In this document: piece after piece, positions 62,647 to 64,000 of the stretch
Layout of the letters: each line of letters starts with the position of its first letter
How positions within the stretch are numbered: the stretch's first letter is position 1
Assembly: GCF_000621205.1 (NCBI RefSeq)
Contig: NZ_JHYY01000014.1
Span: 124,001 to 188,000, forward strand
DNA length: 64,000 bases
Direction: 5' to 3'
From: Halotalea alkalilenta DSM 17697
Lineage (GTDB): Bacteria; Pseudomonadota; Gammaproteobacteria; Pseudomonadales; Halomonadaceae
The notes under the pieces: generated by a model
The model's input: only the letters and a program-made list of their open reading frames with translations
Database searches by the model: none
Told to the model about the DNA's origin: nothing
Program-made: the position numbers and the translations under genes

Positions 62647-64000
62647 CTAGCCGCGGGACTGCGCCAGTGACAGCCAGGTCTTGACCACGGTGTCGGGGTT
62701 CAACGACAGGCTGTCGATCCCCTTCTCCATCAGCCAGGCGGCGAAGTCCTCGTGATCCGAAGGCCCTTGGCCGCAGATCCCGACGTACTTGCCCTGCGCC
62801 TTGGCGGCGTCGATCGCCATCGCCAGCAGTGCCTTGACTGCGTCGTCGCGCTCGTCGAACTGCGCCGACACCACGCCCGAGTCGCGGTCGAGCCCGAGGG
62901 TCAGCTGAGTCATGTCGTTGGAGCCGATCGAGAATCCATCGAAGTGCTCGAGGAAGCGCTCGGCGAGCAGGGCGTTGGAGGGCAGCTCGCACATCATGAT
63001 CAGCTTGAGTCCGCCCTCGCCGCGCTTGAGCCCGTGGACGGCCAGGCTCTCGACCACCGCGGCCGCCTCGGCGACGGTACGCACGAACGGGATCATGATC
63101 TCGACGTTGTCGAAACCCATCACTTCGCGCACCCGCTTGAGCGCGCGGCACTCGAGCGCGAAGCACTCGCCGAACTCCTTGGAAACGTAGCGTCCGGCGC
63201 CGCGGAAGCCGAGCATCGGGTTCTCCTCGCGGGGCTCATAGCGCTCGCCACCGATCAGGTTGGCGTACTCGTTGGACTTGAAGTCCGACATCCGCACGAT
63301 CACCCGCTTCGGCCAGAATGCGGCCGCGAGGGTGGCGATCCCTTCGGTCAGGCGGGCGATGTAGAACTCGACCGGGTCGTCGTAGCCGGCCATCCGCTCG
63401 GTGATCTGCGCGCGCAGCTCGGGGCTCTGCTGCTCGAACTCGAGCAGTGCCCTGGGGTGCACGCCGATCATCCGGTTGATGATGAACTCGAGCCGCGCCA
63501 GGCCGACGCCGTCGTTCGGCAGCTGGGCGAAGTCGAAGGCGCGGTCGGGATTGCCGACGTTCATCATGATCTTGACCGGCAGCGCCGGCAGCTGGTCGAT
63601 GCTGGCGGCGGACACCTCGAAGGCGAGCTCGCCGGCGTAGACGTAGCCGGTGTCCCCTTCCGCGCAGGAGACCGTCACCGCCTCTCCATCGGACAACCGC
63701 TCGGTGGCGTTGCCACAGCCCACCACCGCCGGGATGCCCAGCTCGCGGGCGATGATCGCGGCATGGCAGGTGCGCCCGCCGCGGTTGGTGACGATCGCCG
63801 ACGCGCGCTTCATGATCGGCTCCCAGTCGGGATCGGTCATGTCGGTGACCAGCACGTCGCCGCGCTCCACCCGATGCATCTGGTCGATACTGGCGATCAC
63901 CTTGACCGGACCGGCGCCGATCTTCTGTCCGATCGCGCGCCCTTCGATACGCACTTCGCCGCGCTTGGCGAGCTGGTAGCGCTCCATCACTTGATTGCGC
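62647..64000 (-). CDS. ppsA: Phosphoenolpyruvate synthase (3' part, runs off the window)
   Basis: The visible 450 residues are the C-terminal part of PpsA (full length about 790 aa). The phosphohistidine site [21 protein letters not shown] is intact, and the PEP/pyruvate-binding barrel shows [17 protein letters not shown] and [17 protein letters not shown] with the catalytic cysteine. The enzyme converts pyruvate and ATP to PEP, AMP and phosphate for gluconeogenesis, in line with the propionate (pyruvate-yielding) operon nearby. The reading frame continues past position 64000. Confidence 0.95.
   Translation of the reverse strand, partial: RNQVMERYQLAKRGEVRIEGRAIGQKIGAGPVKVIASIDQMHRVERGDVLVTDMTDPDWEPIMKRASAIVTNRGGRTCHAAIIARELGIPAVVGCGNATERLSDGEAVTVSCAEGDTGYVYAGELAFEVSAASIDQLPALPVKIMMNVGNPDRAFDFAQLPNDGVGLARLEFIINRMIGVHPRALLEFEQQSPELRAQITERMAGYDDPVEFYIARLTEGIATLAAAFWPKRVIVRMSDFKSNEYANLIGGERYEPREENPMLGFRGAGRYVSKEFGECFALECRALKRVREVMGFDNVEIMIPFVRTVAEAAAVVESLAVHGLKRGEGGLKLIMMCELPSNALLAERFLEHFDGFSIGSNDMTQLTLGLDRDSGVVSAQFDERDDAVKALLAMAIDAAKAQGKYVGICGQGPSDHEDFAAWLMEKGIDSLSLNPDTVVKTWLSLAQSRG

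Overview
This window is high-GC DNA from a Gram-negative gammaproteobacterium. Most probably it is a member of the Halomonadaceae or a close relative. The evidence is the Entner-Doudoroff layout (zwf-pgl, glk, hexR), a TAXI-type TRAP transporter, an ethanolamine permease, a prpRBCD operon and an aryl polyene pigment cluster. The species cannot be fixed from the sequence alone. About 55 protein genes are supported. No rRNA, tRNA, integrase or complete insertion sequence was seen.

Region by region. (1) 0-7.8 kb holds amino-acid and housekeeping genes: a DadA-like oxidoreductase, a LysE-type exporter, a TcyP-type cystine symporter, a GNAT acetyltransferase, a lipoprotein, a TetR regulator divergent from a YkkC/YkkD-like SMR pair, Ogt, and an AstE-like deacylase. 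(2) 8-13.2 kb is a polar amino-acid ABC importer operon (ATPase, two permeases, two tandem paralogous binding proteins) closed by a second AstE/AspA-family deacylase. (3) 13.2-15.5 kb has a class I glutamine amidotransferase and an ethanolamine-type permease. (4) 16-31.3 kb is central carbon metabolism: ackA-xfp (phosphoketolase shunt), a DUF305 protein, fructokinase, gap, glk, hexose-6-phosphate mutarotase, an aldo/keto reductase, pgl, zwf, hexR and a sugar/H+ symporter. A candidate small RNA lies downstream of pgl.

(5) 31.4-48.1 kb is a collinear 19-gene aryl polyene (APE) type II PKS cluster. It encodes two ACPs, two ketosynthases plus a chain-length factor, a ketoreductase, two dehydratases (one fused to the AMP ligase), a thioesterase, acyltransferases, glycosyltransferases, LolA/MMPL/DUF3261 export functions and a flavoenzyme with halogenase signatures. 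No ammonia lyase gene lies in it. (6) 48.3-52 kb is a TAXI TRAP system whose fused permease gene is frameshifted. (7) 52.4-58.6 kb is an ACS-family MFS gene divergent from the methylcitrate operon prpR-B-C-D, with a pair of matching operator-like palindromes before prpR. (8) 58.7-64 kb has another MFS transporter, an AT-richer FkbM methyltransferase, a decayed type I-E CRISPR array without cas genes, an RpiR regulator, and the 3' part of ppsA.

The most notable items are the relic CRISPR array (five units at exact 61-bp phase, three strongly degenerate), the candidate sRNA next to zwf-pgl, and the rearranged APE cluster with a halogenase-like flavoenzyme and a degenerate second glycosyltransferase.
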